Part shown: positions 1-50,200 of the stretch, piece after piece | Numbering within the stretch: position 1 is the first letter of the stretch | Layout of the letters: every line of letters starts with the position of its first letter | Made by a program: the position numbers and the translations under genes | The notes under the pieces: model-generated | The model's database searches: none | What the model was told of the DNA's origin: nothing | Seen by the model: only the letters and a program-made list of their open reading frames with translations | Assembly: GCA_030340625.1 (NCBI GenBank) | Contig: JAOPHQ010001138.1 | Location: 186,001 to 250,000, forward strand | Source of the DNA: Merluccius polli | Taxonomy: Eukaryota; Chordata; Actinopteri; Gadiformes; Merlucciidae | Length of the DNA stretch: 64,000 nt | Direction of reading: 5' to 3'

Positions 1-1232
<1,232 letters not shown>

Positions 1233-1980
1233 CTAAAACATGAGCTTTACAAACTAACCGTCATAGTCTATTCATTACTGCCACCTATTGGACGAAATAG
1301 GTTACTTATTAATACTTATATAATAGCAAATACCCAACATGCATTTGGGTATTTGCTATACTATACACTGAAATTGAGTAAACAGGCTATAGGCAGACCT
1401 TTAGCATGATTATATGCATACTAAATAGCCTGTTTTCCCTTGGTGGTGCCTGGCTCAGATAGGCCCCCTTCCCTGTCACCCTGTCCCCATATGTTAGCAG
1501 TCTGGTATGTCAATGTGAACATGATATTATTCTTTATTATATTTCTGTATACTTCACTGTGTGCCAATTCTTCATGTTTATACTACATGTGTGAGGGCAG
1601 AGCGACCACCTTATGTTATCCTTCAGACGCCTGTCTGGTTTCTCCAGCCCAAGGTGTCATGTCTCTTAATTCCCCCACACTAAATGTGAACTATTGTATA
1701 AACTTGTATCTCTTGTGTAGGCCTTCTGCCTGCTTCACCTATTACTCAGAGACATTGTTCTGCTTCTTCAAATACCCACTGTCTCGGCCCACTTTGTTTC
1801 CCGGACGTCCATAAGCTTCCAGGGTTCAAGGAAAGATGGATGACTCCATCCCAATAGACAACAGATAATAACATCACAACACCATACCTCAGCAAATGAA
1901 CCAGCCCCACTCCCTGCCGAAGAAGGTGAGCAGCATTGTGCTGAATTTCACTAATTACCTTTGGTAGTTTTATTTTATTA
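1233..1980. other. Intergenic DNA with two short inverted repeats
   Basis: No gene seen. A perfect hairpin has arms at 1323-1337 and 1345-1359 (ATAGCAAATACCCA and its complement) around a 7-base loop. A second inverted pair, AAACAGGCTAT and ATAGCCTGTTT, lies near 1379-1390 and 1423-1434. Both look like small mobile-element relics. Confidence 0.5.
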
Positions 1981-2190
1981 TTTAAAGGTCCAGGCCCAAA
2001 GGCCCAGATGTACGATAAATAGAGCAGCCTACCAGTTGGTACAGTCCACTGGGTAGGCTGGTAGGCTGATCTATCCATCATACATCTAGGTGGACACTCC
2101 CACTTGTGATGTCATTAGAGGGTAGCTTTTGACATGGCTTGTAATGGCCAATCATCATCACACCTGGTGGTAAAATAGGGGACCTTTAAA
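1981..2190. mobile_element. MITE-like element with terminal and internal inverted repeats
   Basis: It starts with TTTAAAGGTCC (1981-1991) and ends with the complement GGACCTTTAAA (2180-2190). Inside, an imperfect hairpin has arms at 2004-2035 and 2058-2089 that match at roughly 27 of 32 positions. No coding capacity is seen. The size (about 210 bp) and structure fit a non-autonomous DNA transposon. The superfamily is not assigned. Confidence 0.65.
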
Positions 2191-2458
2191 AAATCGTCTT
2201 TAATGTATCTTATGTAGCCTACATATTTGATCGAATATGTTAAAGACAAAAACGTTTTATAATTAAAGTTATTCCATGTATTAGTTATTCACTATTGTGC
2301 CATTAAACATGAATTGTACTCTGAATTATTAATGATGAATGGAGTGCATCTGATTCTCAGTGTTGCATGTGCATCATTTAATATCTGTGGGACTCATATA
2401 CTGGATGGTACAGATAGTGGGTACCAGACAGCTGAAAGCCCAGCACATTGAATGGACT

Positions 2459-3160
2459 GTTTCAGTTCTATATGTTTCAGTTCAGTTACATATGTTTCAG
2501 TTACATATGTTTCAGTTCTATATGTTTCAGTTCAGTTACATATGTTTCAGTTACATATGTTTCAGTTCTATATGTTTCAGTTCTATATGTTTCAGTTCAG
2601 TTACATATGTTTCAGTTCTATATGTTTCAGTTCTACATGTTTGAGTTATATTGTTTGAGTTATATATGTTTCAGTTATATGTTTCAGTTACATATGTTTC
2701 AGTTACATTTGTTTCAGTTACATATGTTTCAGTTATATATGTTTCAGTTACATTTGTTTCAGTTACATTTGTTTCAGTTACGTATGTTTCAGTTACATAT
2801 GTTTCAGTTACATATGTTTCAGTTACATATGTTTCAGTTACATATGTTTCAGTTCTATTATGTTTCAGTTACATGTTTGAGTTCTATATGTTTGAGTTCT
2901 ATATGTTTGAGTTCTATATGTTTGAGTTCTATTTGTTTCAGTTACATATGTTTCAGTTACATATGTTTGAGTTCTATATGTTTGAGTTCTATATGTTTCA
3001 GTTACATATGTTTGAGTTCTATATGTTTGAGTTCTATATGTTTCAGTTACATATGTTTGAGTTCTATATGTTTGAGTTCTATATGTTTGAGTTCTATATG
3101 TTTGAGTTCTATATGTTTGAGTTCTATATGTTTCAGTTACATATGTTTCAGTTACATGTG
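2459..3160 (+). repeat. 15-bp minisatellite (TTCAGTTACATATGT type), about 45 units
   Basis: Tandem 15-bp units occur in three main variants: TTCAGTTCTATATGT early, TTCAGTTACATATGT in the middle, and TTGAGTTCTATATGT late, with some short CAGTT insertions. The unit is a multiple of three and lacks stop codons, so several forward frames and one reverse frame stay open for 350-780 bp. These peptides (MFQLH, YVSVT and similar) are not evidence of a gene. Confidence 0.95.
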
Positions 3161-3399
3161 TTTCTGTGCTCACACTGGTGGACTTGATCGACGGTCGCTC
3201 CCAACATCGGGGGCTCATTCCACTGCTTGAAGCCCCAATAAAACGTCAACACACAACAGGGCAACAGGCCTAATGGAGAACTAACATCTAAACCTCCTTT
3301 CTCATACACACGTCTGGGGGTTAAATGTCTAGTCTCAACATAGGAGACGTGTTGTGGATGCTGTCTACTTTACTTGAAGGTACTGTTTTAAAGTAACGC
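3161..3399. other. Spacer between the minisatellite and the acsl promoter
   Basis: No gene, RNA or clear repeat is seen here. An AATAAA hexamer lies near 3237, but nothing upstream suggests a transcript that ends there. Confidence 0.4.
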
Positions 3400-3555
3400 C
3401 TCCCCTAACTCCTCCAGACCGGTGACGTCACGGCGGGGCGAGCGGGTCGCGCGCGGAGCCGCCGCGTGCACGTGGTCTGGGTGGGACGACGTCATGGAGC
3501 CGCCAAGTTAGGAGCGCGAGCGCAAATAAAGGACCGTGACCCACATTGAGTTCAG
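3400..3555 (+). promoter_or_regulatory. acsl: CpG-rich promoter and probable non-coding exon 1 of acsl
   Basis: A short GC- and CpG-rich block stands out from AT-richer flanks. It contains a perfect CRE (TGACGTCA, 3423-3430), an E-box (CACGTG, 3469-3474) and a second CRE-like site (CGACGTCA, 3487-3494). The sequence TTCAG|GTAAGAG at 3551-3562 is a strong splice donor, so a 5' UTR exon probably ends at 3555. The coding exon at 8228 has an acceptor but no promoter signature of its own, which supports this link. The start site is not determined. CRE and E-box sites would allow control by cAMP/CREB and bHLH factors (inference). Confidence 0.6.
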
Positions 3556-3903
3556 GTAAGAGACAATGTTTCATACGACGTCCAGCCTAGCATGGGGACC
3601 AGGACGAGGGGCAGCAGTAGGAGTGAGTAGTGAGTAGGTTCGCACTTAGGCTGCAACAGTAGCACGCAAACTAACTAACTTTAGAAGGCAAAGGACTCAA
3701 ACTAGGGGTCTGGGAAGTGAGCTGCGGTGTGCTACTGTGCTCCTCCTCGTCTCTCCCCATCCCAGCCTGCGGTTCGGGTTGAAGGACGGAGTGGCCTAGT
3801 GCTTATTTGAGTGCCTCCTGCATCCTGCGGAGGGGACTTTGTCTGCGTTTCTCAGCATCTTGTTTTGTTTAGTGATGCAAAAACGACTCAACCGAAAAAA
3901 GAC

Positions 3904-3965
3904 ATCTCCAAGTTGATAATCGCGTTATGCAAAAATCTCCAAGTTGATAATCGCGTTATGCAAAA
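3904..3965. repeat. Two-copy tandem duplication, 31-bp unit
   Basis: A unit starting ATCTCCAAGTTGATAATCGC is repeated head to tail almost exactly. Confidence 0.9.
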
Positions 3966-4214
3966 AAAGTACAATAACAGCACGCCGTGCGTTAAATGCA
4001 TGCTCTGGAGGATGCATGGCTGAACGTTGGGAAGCTGGAGTTGCAGTATGCAGTTGTTTTGTGGTCCCTCTGTGCCCCATATATAACTGCTGCGTTTGGA
4101 AACCATGGCCTTGGGCCGGCCTGGCATAGGTATGCGGAGTGAGGCGTTTAATTAGCCAGACCCAGGTCCACGCATTAGGGGAATAGGCCCACATCCACTT
4201 AAAAAGCCGTCATC

Positions 4215-4357
<143 letters not shown>

Positions 4358-5979
4358 AGGCATGTTGCAGGCTGCCCAGGTAGGCTCCAGTCAGAGGAAT
4401 GCATACCCAGACACTCAGGTATACAGTTAGGAAACCCTGGGTCCGGGTTTGCAAATCACTCCCTGGTTCACAAGTGGTCTAAACAACCAAAGAAAAGCAC
4501 GACCATGTATTTGGTGCTTATATAGCTGATTTATTTTGGGCGCATTGCATGTTGTTGTTTTTTGTCCCCCAAAGCTCCCTGTCTTCTCCTTAAAGGGCGG
4601 GTTAGTGTTGCTTAGTCGCTCATTCAGGACACAGAGCTCAGCCCGGCGACACTCTTCATGTGCAGCCTCATTGTCTCCCTCCTGTGCTCATTCATTACCC
4701 CTCTCCCTCAGCAACCTCACGTGTCCCTCTGTGTTCCTCCCATGCACCCCCCCCCCCCCCCCACACACACCCTTCCCCCTAACCAACCCCCCCAGCACCC
4801 CCAACCCCCCCCCCCCCCCCCAGCACCACCACCACCACCAGACCATTCAGTCCTGCTGGGTTCGTGGAAAGCATGCAGTGTTTGAGTTCTGTGCTGAGAC
4901 AGGATCTACGAGGCTCGGGTCCAGGAAGCTTGCGTCTCCTTGCCTCTCTCCTTATAAAACCTTTCCTCTTAATCCTGGCTGCGTCCCAACTATACTTAAC
5001 TCTCCTGGGAGAAGTCTGTGCAGAGAGAATATGTCAGTGATTCGTTCCCTCGTTGTCAGCGCTGATACTTTTTGATGTTGTTCTGTCATTATTGTGTTTT
5101 TTGCTTTTGTGCTCTAAAGGTTAGGGGTGTTTTTTGTTTGTATTGTTCAAAACAACATCCAGGAAGGAAGGCCAGAGTTTCATTCATCTCGTCGTGCTTT
5201 CATCAAAGCACTAGAGGCGAGGTGCACGAGGCGTGCTTCCGAGTTGCTGGCCTCGTCTCTGCTTGTCAACGGGGGTTGGATGTGCACAGACGTGCAAACT
5301 GCCTCTGTGTTTCTCAACCGTCTGTCGCTTCCTCTAGTTTCTCACACACACCCTTTTTTTCGTTCCACGGCACCAGCTGACGTGAGCCTTCCTTAAAGAA
5401 AATGACAACAGCCCACCGTTTGTTCTTGACTTTACAATCCTTTACATCCTGCAACCTAAATTTACACACAGAACTAGACTGACTGTGTTATTGTTTAGTC
5501 GATTCTCGGACCACCTGAGGTAGTTTAGGGGCTTGTAAAAATAAATGTCTCCCGCCACTCAGTAGCTGGTTCTGCTATCACTGTCCATCACAAGCACGCT
5601 TGCTGCTTGTTTTTGGGTTTCCCTCCTGAAATGGTTTTGGAAACTCGTTTTTTAAGTATGATTTCTTTTTTTTCACTGGTTTCAAGCCATCTTTTTTCAA
5701 ATGACTGTGTGCTCCTGTTGTCTCGTCTTTGTCAGGGAGTGAGGGATGGGCAGCAATACAATGATCCTTGTCAAGCATTTGACAATAGACATAATGGATG
5801 TGCACCAGGGATGAAGGTGGGGGGCGGGGCTTGTCACCGTGTGAACCATCTTCATTTTCATGGACCGGTCTCTCTGAAGACTGATATTGGCATCTGTTAA
5901 TTTACCCCAAGATACAGTCCTGACATCGCCATCCTAAACGTCATTCTAGCATGCTGGGATGTCATCAGGAAACCAAAGC

Positions 5980-6195
5980 TTTGATATTTCAGCAGGTGTA
6001 AGTAAAGCACACCGCTGTGATTTCCGCAGGTGCAAGAAGAAACTGTTTTGATTTCAGCAGGTGGAAAGTAGAAACCAAAACGTTGTGATTTCAGCAGGTG
6101 GAAAGTAGAAACTGTTGTGATTTCAGCTGGTGTGAACTACAAACTGTTGCGATTTCAGCAGGTGGAAAGTAGAAAGTGTGACTCTGCAGGTCTAA
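5980..6195 (+). repeat. Degenerate VNTR with a TTTCAGCAGGTG core
   Basis: About six imperfect units of roughly 35-40 bp share a core GATTTCAGCAGGTGGAAAGT followed by AGAAAC. Each core holds both an acceptor-like TTTCAG and a donor-like CAGGTG on the transcribed strand. Confidence 0.85.
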
Positions 6196-7445
6196 AGTAG
6201 AGATTAACCACGTGGCTGTGGTGTGGATGGGAACGAAGAACACTGGGTAGAGGAGGAGGGAGGAGGAGGAGGAGGAGGGAGGAGGTGGAGGAGCAACGGA
6301 CCGGTTTAGGAGGAGGAGGGAGTCGGGGGCGGGTGACATCACTCTTTATTCCCTGGTCCTGTTTGGGCGGGGGGGGGGCAGAAAAAGTAGGTGAGAGTTC
6401 GTGGGGACTTTTAGGGAGGGTTGGTGAAGGATAATTATGTGCTAGCTTGGTCGCCTATGGGAATTATATTTTTAATTTTTTTTGTAGTTATGTTGGTTTG
6501 ATGTAAGACTGCACTGTTTTCGATTACACACCACAATTAAAACAATCATGACGGACAGTTACATTGTTGGGGACAGGGGGGTGATGGCGGGAGGGGTGGG
6601 CTACAAGCTGGGACTCTCACACCCCCCCTCTCGTCTCACCACACTGCCTGTACTGTACTGTGACACACACACACACACACGCCTTTGACCATCTCGTGTT
6701 GGTGGGATGATGGCGCTTTTAGTTTCTTGTTTGATGACTTCCTGGTGCCAGGCCCACATCCTCTCTCTGGACAGTTCTTTTCTCCCTTAGATGGCCGAGC
6801 CTGCAGGCCAGCATGGCTCAGCTGCAGGACGTTGAAGGGGATTGAAGACAGGAGTGGTGCTTTAGCAGAATGAAAGCTGGGCTGCTGGTTGGAATTCCGA
6901 TGCGGTTTGGAGAACTGTGCTGTGGCAGGATTCATGTGTTTCACATGTTACTAAAAAAACAAGAACGAAAGCGGCTAGTACAGTTTACTAAGTATCAAGA
7001 CACATTTTTGAATGTGTTCTAGCATGAAATGAAAAACACATGAAAAAAAACATGTAGTTTCAGGAACAGTAAGTCATACATAATAATGAGACTTGTGTAA
7101 TATCATTGCACATGATGACTTGTTGAGGATGAATGTATGAACGACTGTAGTTATCAAACGATGGTATTAATGTTATCAGTCTTGCCAGTTGGTCCTGGCT
7201 GCGGGTGCTTCTTAAGGCTGAAGCTGCAGCACAAAGAGGGACTTTGTATGCAATTTTGCAACTTGGACGGCCTATAAAGTGTACAATGTAAAGCACTCCC
7301 ATTCCCTTGGATACTCTTACCCATGGCATTAATTCAGGCTGTTGTCTGTGCTTTCCTTCATCCATAGTTAATTCATTCTTCATTGTGTTCAATTTTATTC
7401 ATTCATACATTTGTTCATTGATTCATCCATTCATCCATCCATCCA

Positions 7446-8129
7446 TTTTCCCATCATTTTTGGTCTCAGGGACTAATGCGGACAACAATTTCTGGAATTG
7501 GTCCAGTATTGAGGGGGAGGGCATCTGCTGTCAGCCACGAAAGGGCATCAATGTAAAGCTATAGGGGCAAGTGGGCTCTGTCAATGTACATCCTAAGTGT
7601 CTGACAAAATTATGGAAAGGAACCTTACAGAGGAATAAAACATTTGTCTTTACCTTTCACTTGATCCGGTCTGTTTGTTATTGTGTGTAACCAACTCTCG
7701 TTCAACGAGAATTCACAAACTCCTGCCGGTGTCGTGCTCTCCTCTCAAATTGTCACTTACCTTTCCACTGATCTCAACCGGCAACAGCACAACTTGTGAC
7801 TCTCGCAATATTTCTTGCAAATTGTCATTCAACGAGAGTTGGTTACACACAATGGAAAACAGACAGGATCAAGCAAAAGGTAAAGACAAAGGTTTTATTC
7901 CTCTGTAGGGATCCTTTCCATGATGTTGTCAGACACTTATAACAATTGGAGCCTGTCAGTGGCAAAACAAGCACTTTTAGAGGACGTACATTGACGGAGC
8001 CCACTTGCCCCGTAGTTTTACATTGCTGCCGTTTCGTGGCTGACGGCAGAAGCCCTCTTGCTCAATACTGGACCAATTTCAAAAATCCTTGTCCGCATTA
8101 GTCCCTGAGACCCAAAAGGATGAGAAAAG
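7446..8129. mobile_element. Foldback DNA element with long inverted arms
   Basis: The left arm begins around 7446 and reads GGTCTCAGGGACTAATGCGG from 7463. The right arm is its complement, ending at about 8129. The arms stay similar for roughly 270-280 bp each and include matched blocks around TGTGTAACCAACTCTCGTT. A short unpaired centre near 7735-7830 joins them. No transposase is seen. It is a non-autonomous foldback/MITE element about 100 bp upstream of the first coding exon of acsl. Short indels between the arms suggest it is not recent. Confidence 0.85.
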
Positions 8130-8229
8130 GTTTTTCCCTCTTTTATCTTATTATTTTCTTGTGCTTCTCCCCTCCTTTCTCTGTCTCTCCCCTGTTAATC
8201 TCTCCTGTTCTCTCTCCATCCTCTCAGCG

Positions 8230-15487
<7,258 letters not shown>

Positions 15488-16070
15488 CGCCCCCCCCATC
15501 CCATAGCTCACCAGCCCTCTGATTGGCTGGATGAGAATAGCACCAGGAGCAAAGAAGCTAGTGATGTCTTAGAATGAAAACACTGGCGCTCTCAAAGCAG
15601 AAGGTCATGTGTTTATTTGGGTGGTCGCTACGGAAACCTCGTCTAGCACATCCAGTAATATGAACATGTTTTTAACTGCTTGTCATGTGGTGTAGAAGTG
15701 TCATTGTTTCTTGTATATTGTCATTCCCTTAATTTAACACAATGGGGAGTTGTTTGAAGCCGTTTGGTTTTTCACATTAGCAGGCAAAGGTTATACATTT
15801 GAGGGCTTTGTTTCCCTTTTCCTGGTAATATAAATATTACTTAATATAAAGTAATATATTCTGAAACCTAAGATCAAATGGGCTGAACGTGTAAAATAAA
15901 GATAACACTACTCTAGGATCAAAAGGGACAATTTTCCCTTGTTACAATGAATATGGCTTGCATCAAATATTAAGTGTAAATGGGTTTAGCCGGTAGGCAA
16001 CTAATCCCTACAACAAAAAACAGAAATAAAAAAAAAATTAGTATTGTAAGTTTGTTATTGATGTGCTTTT
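15488..16070 (+). other. acsl: 3' UTR of acsl with candidate polyadenylation signals
   Basis: AT-rich sequence follows the TAG at 15485-15487. AATAAA hexamers occur at 15895-15900 and 16025-16030. The gene is convergent with bin3, whose own candidate signals on the other strand begin near 16069 and 16209, so the two 3' ends lie close together and may overlap. Confidence 0.6.
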
Positions 16071-17531
16071 TATTTAACAACAAATAACCTTCCGCGTGAA
16101 GATCATTTGTTTGGTGGAAAATGTGATGATTTCTTTAGTGATGACTGATTTTCAGTGAATCCAGTTGCTTGAAAATGACAGATCAGATAAGTCCATCTCT
16201 TACAATCATTTATTTCAAGGCAGATTTGTACATACATAAATGCTGAAGAATTTTTGAAATTAGTTTAAAACAATTTCCCGGCATGAATACATTCACTAAA
16301 CAAATCCTACTCTAATGTTAAAATGGTCACTCAATGGTACAAATCAAACAAACAAGTTAAATTTCAACCAAACACAGGAAAACACTTTTCAAGGCAATTT
16401 CATTCAACAGCTTTACCTTGAATAAATAAATAAGCTACGACCTTTAAGCTGTCCACTGACACTTCCACAAACTAGTGTTGAACATGGCCACCAGACAGAG
16501 GCCACGTCAAGCAAGAACTGGAGAGAAAAACGGTTGGTCGGTTGGTCCATAGACAAAAAAAAGGGGGTTCTTTGTCTTTAATTGATATGGAAAATATGCT
16601 GTGTAGACAAGTTTTGAACGAAAGTTTTAACAATGTATAAAATCTGCCTCCCTTTAAAATAGAGGGACGGTGGACGCCAAACAATAGAACAAAGAAAGTA
16701 CAATGGAAATGAATGAGGCTGCAGTGGCGGTCCGCTCCAGTGGACCACTAGAGGGAGTAACAGTCTTGATTTTGGAGACGCGTGGCTCTTACTCCCTTGT
16801 TCAGGACTCCAGTTTCCACACCACAGTACAGGCACAAGCACTTAGATTACAAAGGTCATTGCCACAGTCAGGTGAAACATGTGGGCCCATTTTTATGTTA
16901 CTGGGTTTATCCGTTAACCGGCAAGCAAATACAAAAAAAAAGAAGTAAAATTCAACATGGCACCATGCTAATCAGGGATTACCCCCCACCAACTGTTACA
17001 AATAATATGGAAAATGAAGCGTTAAATTAATACAATAATTCTGCCCCTAAAGACGCATCGATCACTGGCGTAGCTGATCCGACTCATTGCTGTGCTGGTA
17101 GTCTCTTAATCTTTCTTCCTACCTAGTGGAAACCAAAACGCTTGTCGAGAAGTTAAGGAGTAACCCTGCTAATGAGCTCTGAAAAAGAACAGTTTCATTG
17201 CTTTATTACTATATTAAAAAAATGAACATATTGGCTTACAACGGTAACGCATGGCGGATGGCTTATGATATGTGGCGTTTCAACGGCGTGGGGGACGAGT
17301 CATGAATGCAATGTTCAGCGGGGAGTCGAAGCAAGAGGGGTCTTCAATGAATGTACTGGGGGGGGTTGTCGAGTGCAAACAGATAAGTATGAATCCTGTT
17401 AGAGTAGTCTGTATAAAACAGTGCAAGTTAGTGTATGTTGGTCATTTGGGCCAGACGGAAAGAAAGGCGGGGTGCTTCGACATGGAAGCTGGTCTTGCTC
17501 CGCCCCCACCTCACCCCACCCCCCCCCCACC
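16069..17531 (-). other. bin3: 3' UTR of bin3
   Basis: This is the non-coding stretch that follows the bin3 stop on the - strand. Candidate AATAAA signals (TTTATT on the + strand) lie at 16209-16214 and 16069-16074. No other gene is seen here. The exact cleavage site cannot be read from the sequence. Confidence 0.55.
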
Positions 17532-47109
<29,578 letters not shown>

Positions 47110-47260
47110 TGTGTCTGTATGTTTTTAATCCAGTTTCATTGAATAGTTTTAATTTCTTCGGTGGACTTCATCCCATGTCGCTTATCAACAGTTAAAGAAC
47201 AGGAAGTCGGAAGCTCAGGTTCCTTAAAGGAAGTCGTCCTGTCAGGAGCATAGGTGCAAA
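47110..47260 (-). promoter_or_regulatory. bin3: Probable bin3 promoter / 5' UTR region
   Basis: Immediately upstream of the ATG (47107-47109) on the - strand. Several GGAAGT-type ETS core motifs are clustered on the + strand at about 47200-47240 (CAGGAAGTCGGAAG, AAAGGAAGTC). No TATA box is obvious. ETS clusters near the start are common in TATA-less housekeeping promoters, so this fits, but the start site is not shown by the sequence. Confidence 0.4.
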
Positions 47261-50200
47261 ATAAAAGGTCAGAATAAATATATCATTATTATAATAATTA
47301 TTATTATTAATAACTATATATGATGCGTTATCGTTCTAGTTAAGGGTCATAATGTTTGCGTCTTCTTTATTTACACAGAAATAACAAAACAGAGTCAGTA
47401 CAACAAACGTGTCAAACCAGTGTCACGTAAAGGAGAGCACATCTCCATGTCACAATGACCAAGTTATGTTTATTACAATATTCACTGAGCAAAAGTACCT
47501 TATTATAAGGCATAGAAAAAAACACCCAACATAAAATAGGCAAGAGACATTCACAGCAGTTTAAGACAACAGAACAGTGTGTACCCCCAATACATTGTAA
47601 AGGTATTTTAAAAATTGTATTTCAAACAATGTGGCTTTTTCATGCACAATGAAACAATTACAACCTTAATAAACTCAAAGTGTGGACGTTTGTACAATTA
47701 CCGTGCACATGCAAATATGAGAATATAGCTACTGCATTCAATGGAAACGGACCACACATAGTATTAGACTACTGAACAGTCTCTGATGCCATCATAGTCA
47801 ACACAAGAGATAGTAATGTATCTAAACTGATTTACAATTACTCTTTAATTGCTTTAAAGACTTATTAACTTCAATTGCCTAAAGACCAACCTATGGTGTG
47901 TCTCAGCTGTGAGCTGAGTGAGATCATATTTATTATTTGCTGTTTCTGTGCAAGGACAAGTGAGTTGTGAGTGTATTTTGTTCTTGATCATCCAACCCTG
48001 CAATCCAAATTGGCACAAAGATGGCGGAAAAATGTTGGATTGGATCCAACGTTGAAGCAAAGGACAAGAATGGGGCCCTAGTTCTGCTAAACAGCATTTG
48101 GCCTCGTTACCTAGATATGGACAAAATGACGCAAAAACAGATACTATGAGGTAGAAAGAATGCTTTTAAAAGGGGCCCGCTTTTATGGTTATTGAAAATA
48201 TGTTGTCTATTGTATTCGTAGTTTATTCCTCAACACATTATCTTTTGAGAATTTGGCCATTGTTGTTACGTAACCAACTGATTGGAGGAGGATTTGTGGT
48301 GGTGCGGTGGCGACAGAATTGGCATTTTCATTACATCACGGAATGGAAAACACTGTGACAAACCGGAAGTGACAAAGAGTAGTATTTTGTGACCAGGGGC
48401 TTTGCAAAGGCTTTGACTGTGCTCTGCAGCTACCTAATACACAGAAACACACTGCTTTAACCTAATAAGTGTACATGAGGGTACAACTATAATCTATTTA
48501 AAATGCCATGATCTTAAATGCTGTATTCTAATATTTAATATCACCTATCACCTATTGACCTTACATCATAGATATTAGAGAATATGGCTACTGCAATATT
48601 GTTATATAATTATGATAGATGTATACGTTTATCGGTCAAAAAAAATAACAGCTAGTACATAATAGCCTACATAATTAAGCAAGGATGGGCAATGTTTTAA
48701 TGAAATAATGTTTAATTACCTGTAACATTTGTAGTAGGCCTAATTGTTTTTCATCACAATATGTATCACATAGGCACAGGTCGCTTATTTTTTTTCTCTG
48801 TGGTGAGAACAATATTATTTTTTCCTCCCGTTATACAAAATAAATTCACAATTGCATGTGAATTAGATATGTGAACGTTTCAACTATCTCCAAAGGTGCA
48901 AGGAGGTCTGCATTTACCCACGGTCAACCAACTGAGAAACACTGACCGTCTGAGGCCAGACTAATTGTGGGCAAATAATATAAATAAGTGGACATGTGCC
49001 AGGCAGTGCAGCACTGCAAAGTGTTTGGGATGGGAGAAGGGGGAGTCGTTTCAGAATAAAACGCTTCAGAAGAATGGTCCTCTGCAGAGCCACTCTTTTG
49101 GCCTTTGCATCTGTTGATGGACATCATCTGTTTGTTTGACTGCCATGTAAACTGAACAGGAAACTATATGTTCTCTAGTGCACGATAGCATAACAATGCA
49201 TCTACAGTTTCTTTGTCTCAAATCTGGCAAACAATTTTGAACCTTACAAAGAGCTGACATACAGAAGAAAAGGAAAACACACAGTCCACGCACAAATAAG
49301 TATCGATTTTGGCAAGACGGAGAGAGGAATGTCTCTCGAATGAGAAAATAAGGCATTTTATAGAATTAGTGCACTAAAGCCTCAGTGTCTAATCAATGGC
49401 AACAATACACACTATTAAATATCCATGCCATGTGGTCATTGATATGAATTATTGTCTGTATTATTTCTAAATATCTTTCAGTATATGATTAAATGTAATT
49501 AAAGCTAAAGCTATCTCAAATTAGAGTACAAAAAGACAGTCATAATAAAATGACCTAATGTATCTAATCTTATGTATATAAATGAAGACGGACCTATATT
49601 ATTTATACAGCTATATGTATTTATACATATAACTGGCATTTGACTTTGATATCTATATCATACAATATATGATGTAGAAGTCCAATGGTTTAATATTACT
49701 GCTTTGTGAATGTGAATGAATGCACATCATTTGGAGTCTTTGTTTTGAAAATAAGTTGGGGTAGATCAGTTAATGAAAAAACAGACTCCAACCCAAATGG
49801 AAATACACAAGATGCTGAAAAACGTTTTCTGTTTATTCAGAGAACACATTAGTGCTTTCTCAAACCACTCACTACATTGAATTGAACAGAAGGTACAAAT
49901 TATATTATTATTTTCTTAAACGGAAGATAACACACCTTATTTGGCACTGTCCCAATGCTGCAATGACACATGAGCACAATGTATTCTGCATTATAACACA
50001 TTACTAGAAGGTCTAAGACAGATTTTTTTTTTGCAAAAGCATTCAGTCAATTGAAAATTATTTGTTAATGCAGACATGTGTATATACATAGTATGCATGT
50101 AGGCATGCACATCAATGCACCATTTAATACTCAGTTTTGGTGCATTTGACAGTATGAGTACAAAAGTTCTGACGGTTACCTGCATCCATGTGTATACTGT

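Noticed and set aside
2448..3230. Open frame of 260 codons across the minisatellite
   Set aside because: It is a product of stop-free 15-bp units. The same array is open in other frames and on the other strand, and there is no start context or domain.
3170..3250. AATAAA near 3237 as the end of an upstream gene
   Set aside because: No coding or exon signal precedes it; only the minisatellite does.
4536..5075. Proline/histidine-rich 179-codon frame
   Set aside because: It is driven by poly(C) and CCA/CAC runs; no domain and no link to neighbouring exons.
5980..6195. Regular 35-40 bp repeats resembling a CRISPR array
   Set aside because: Units are imperfect throughout with no unique spacers, and the genome is a vertebrate.
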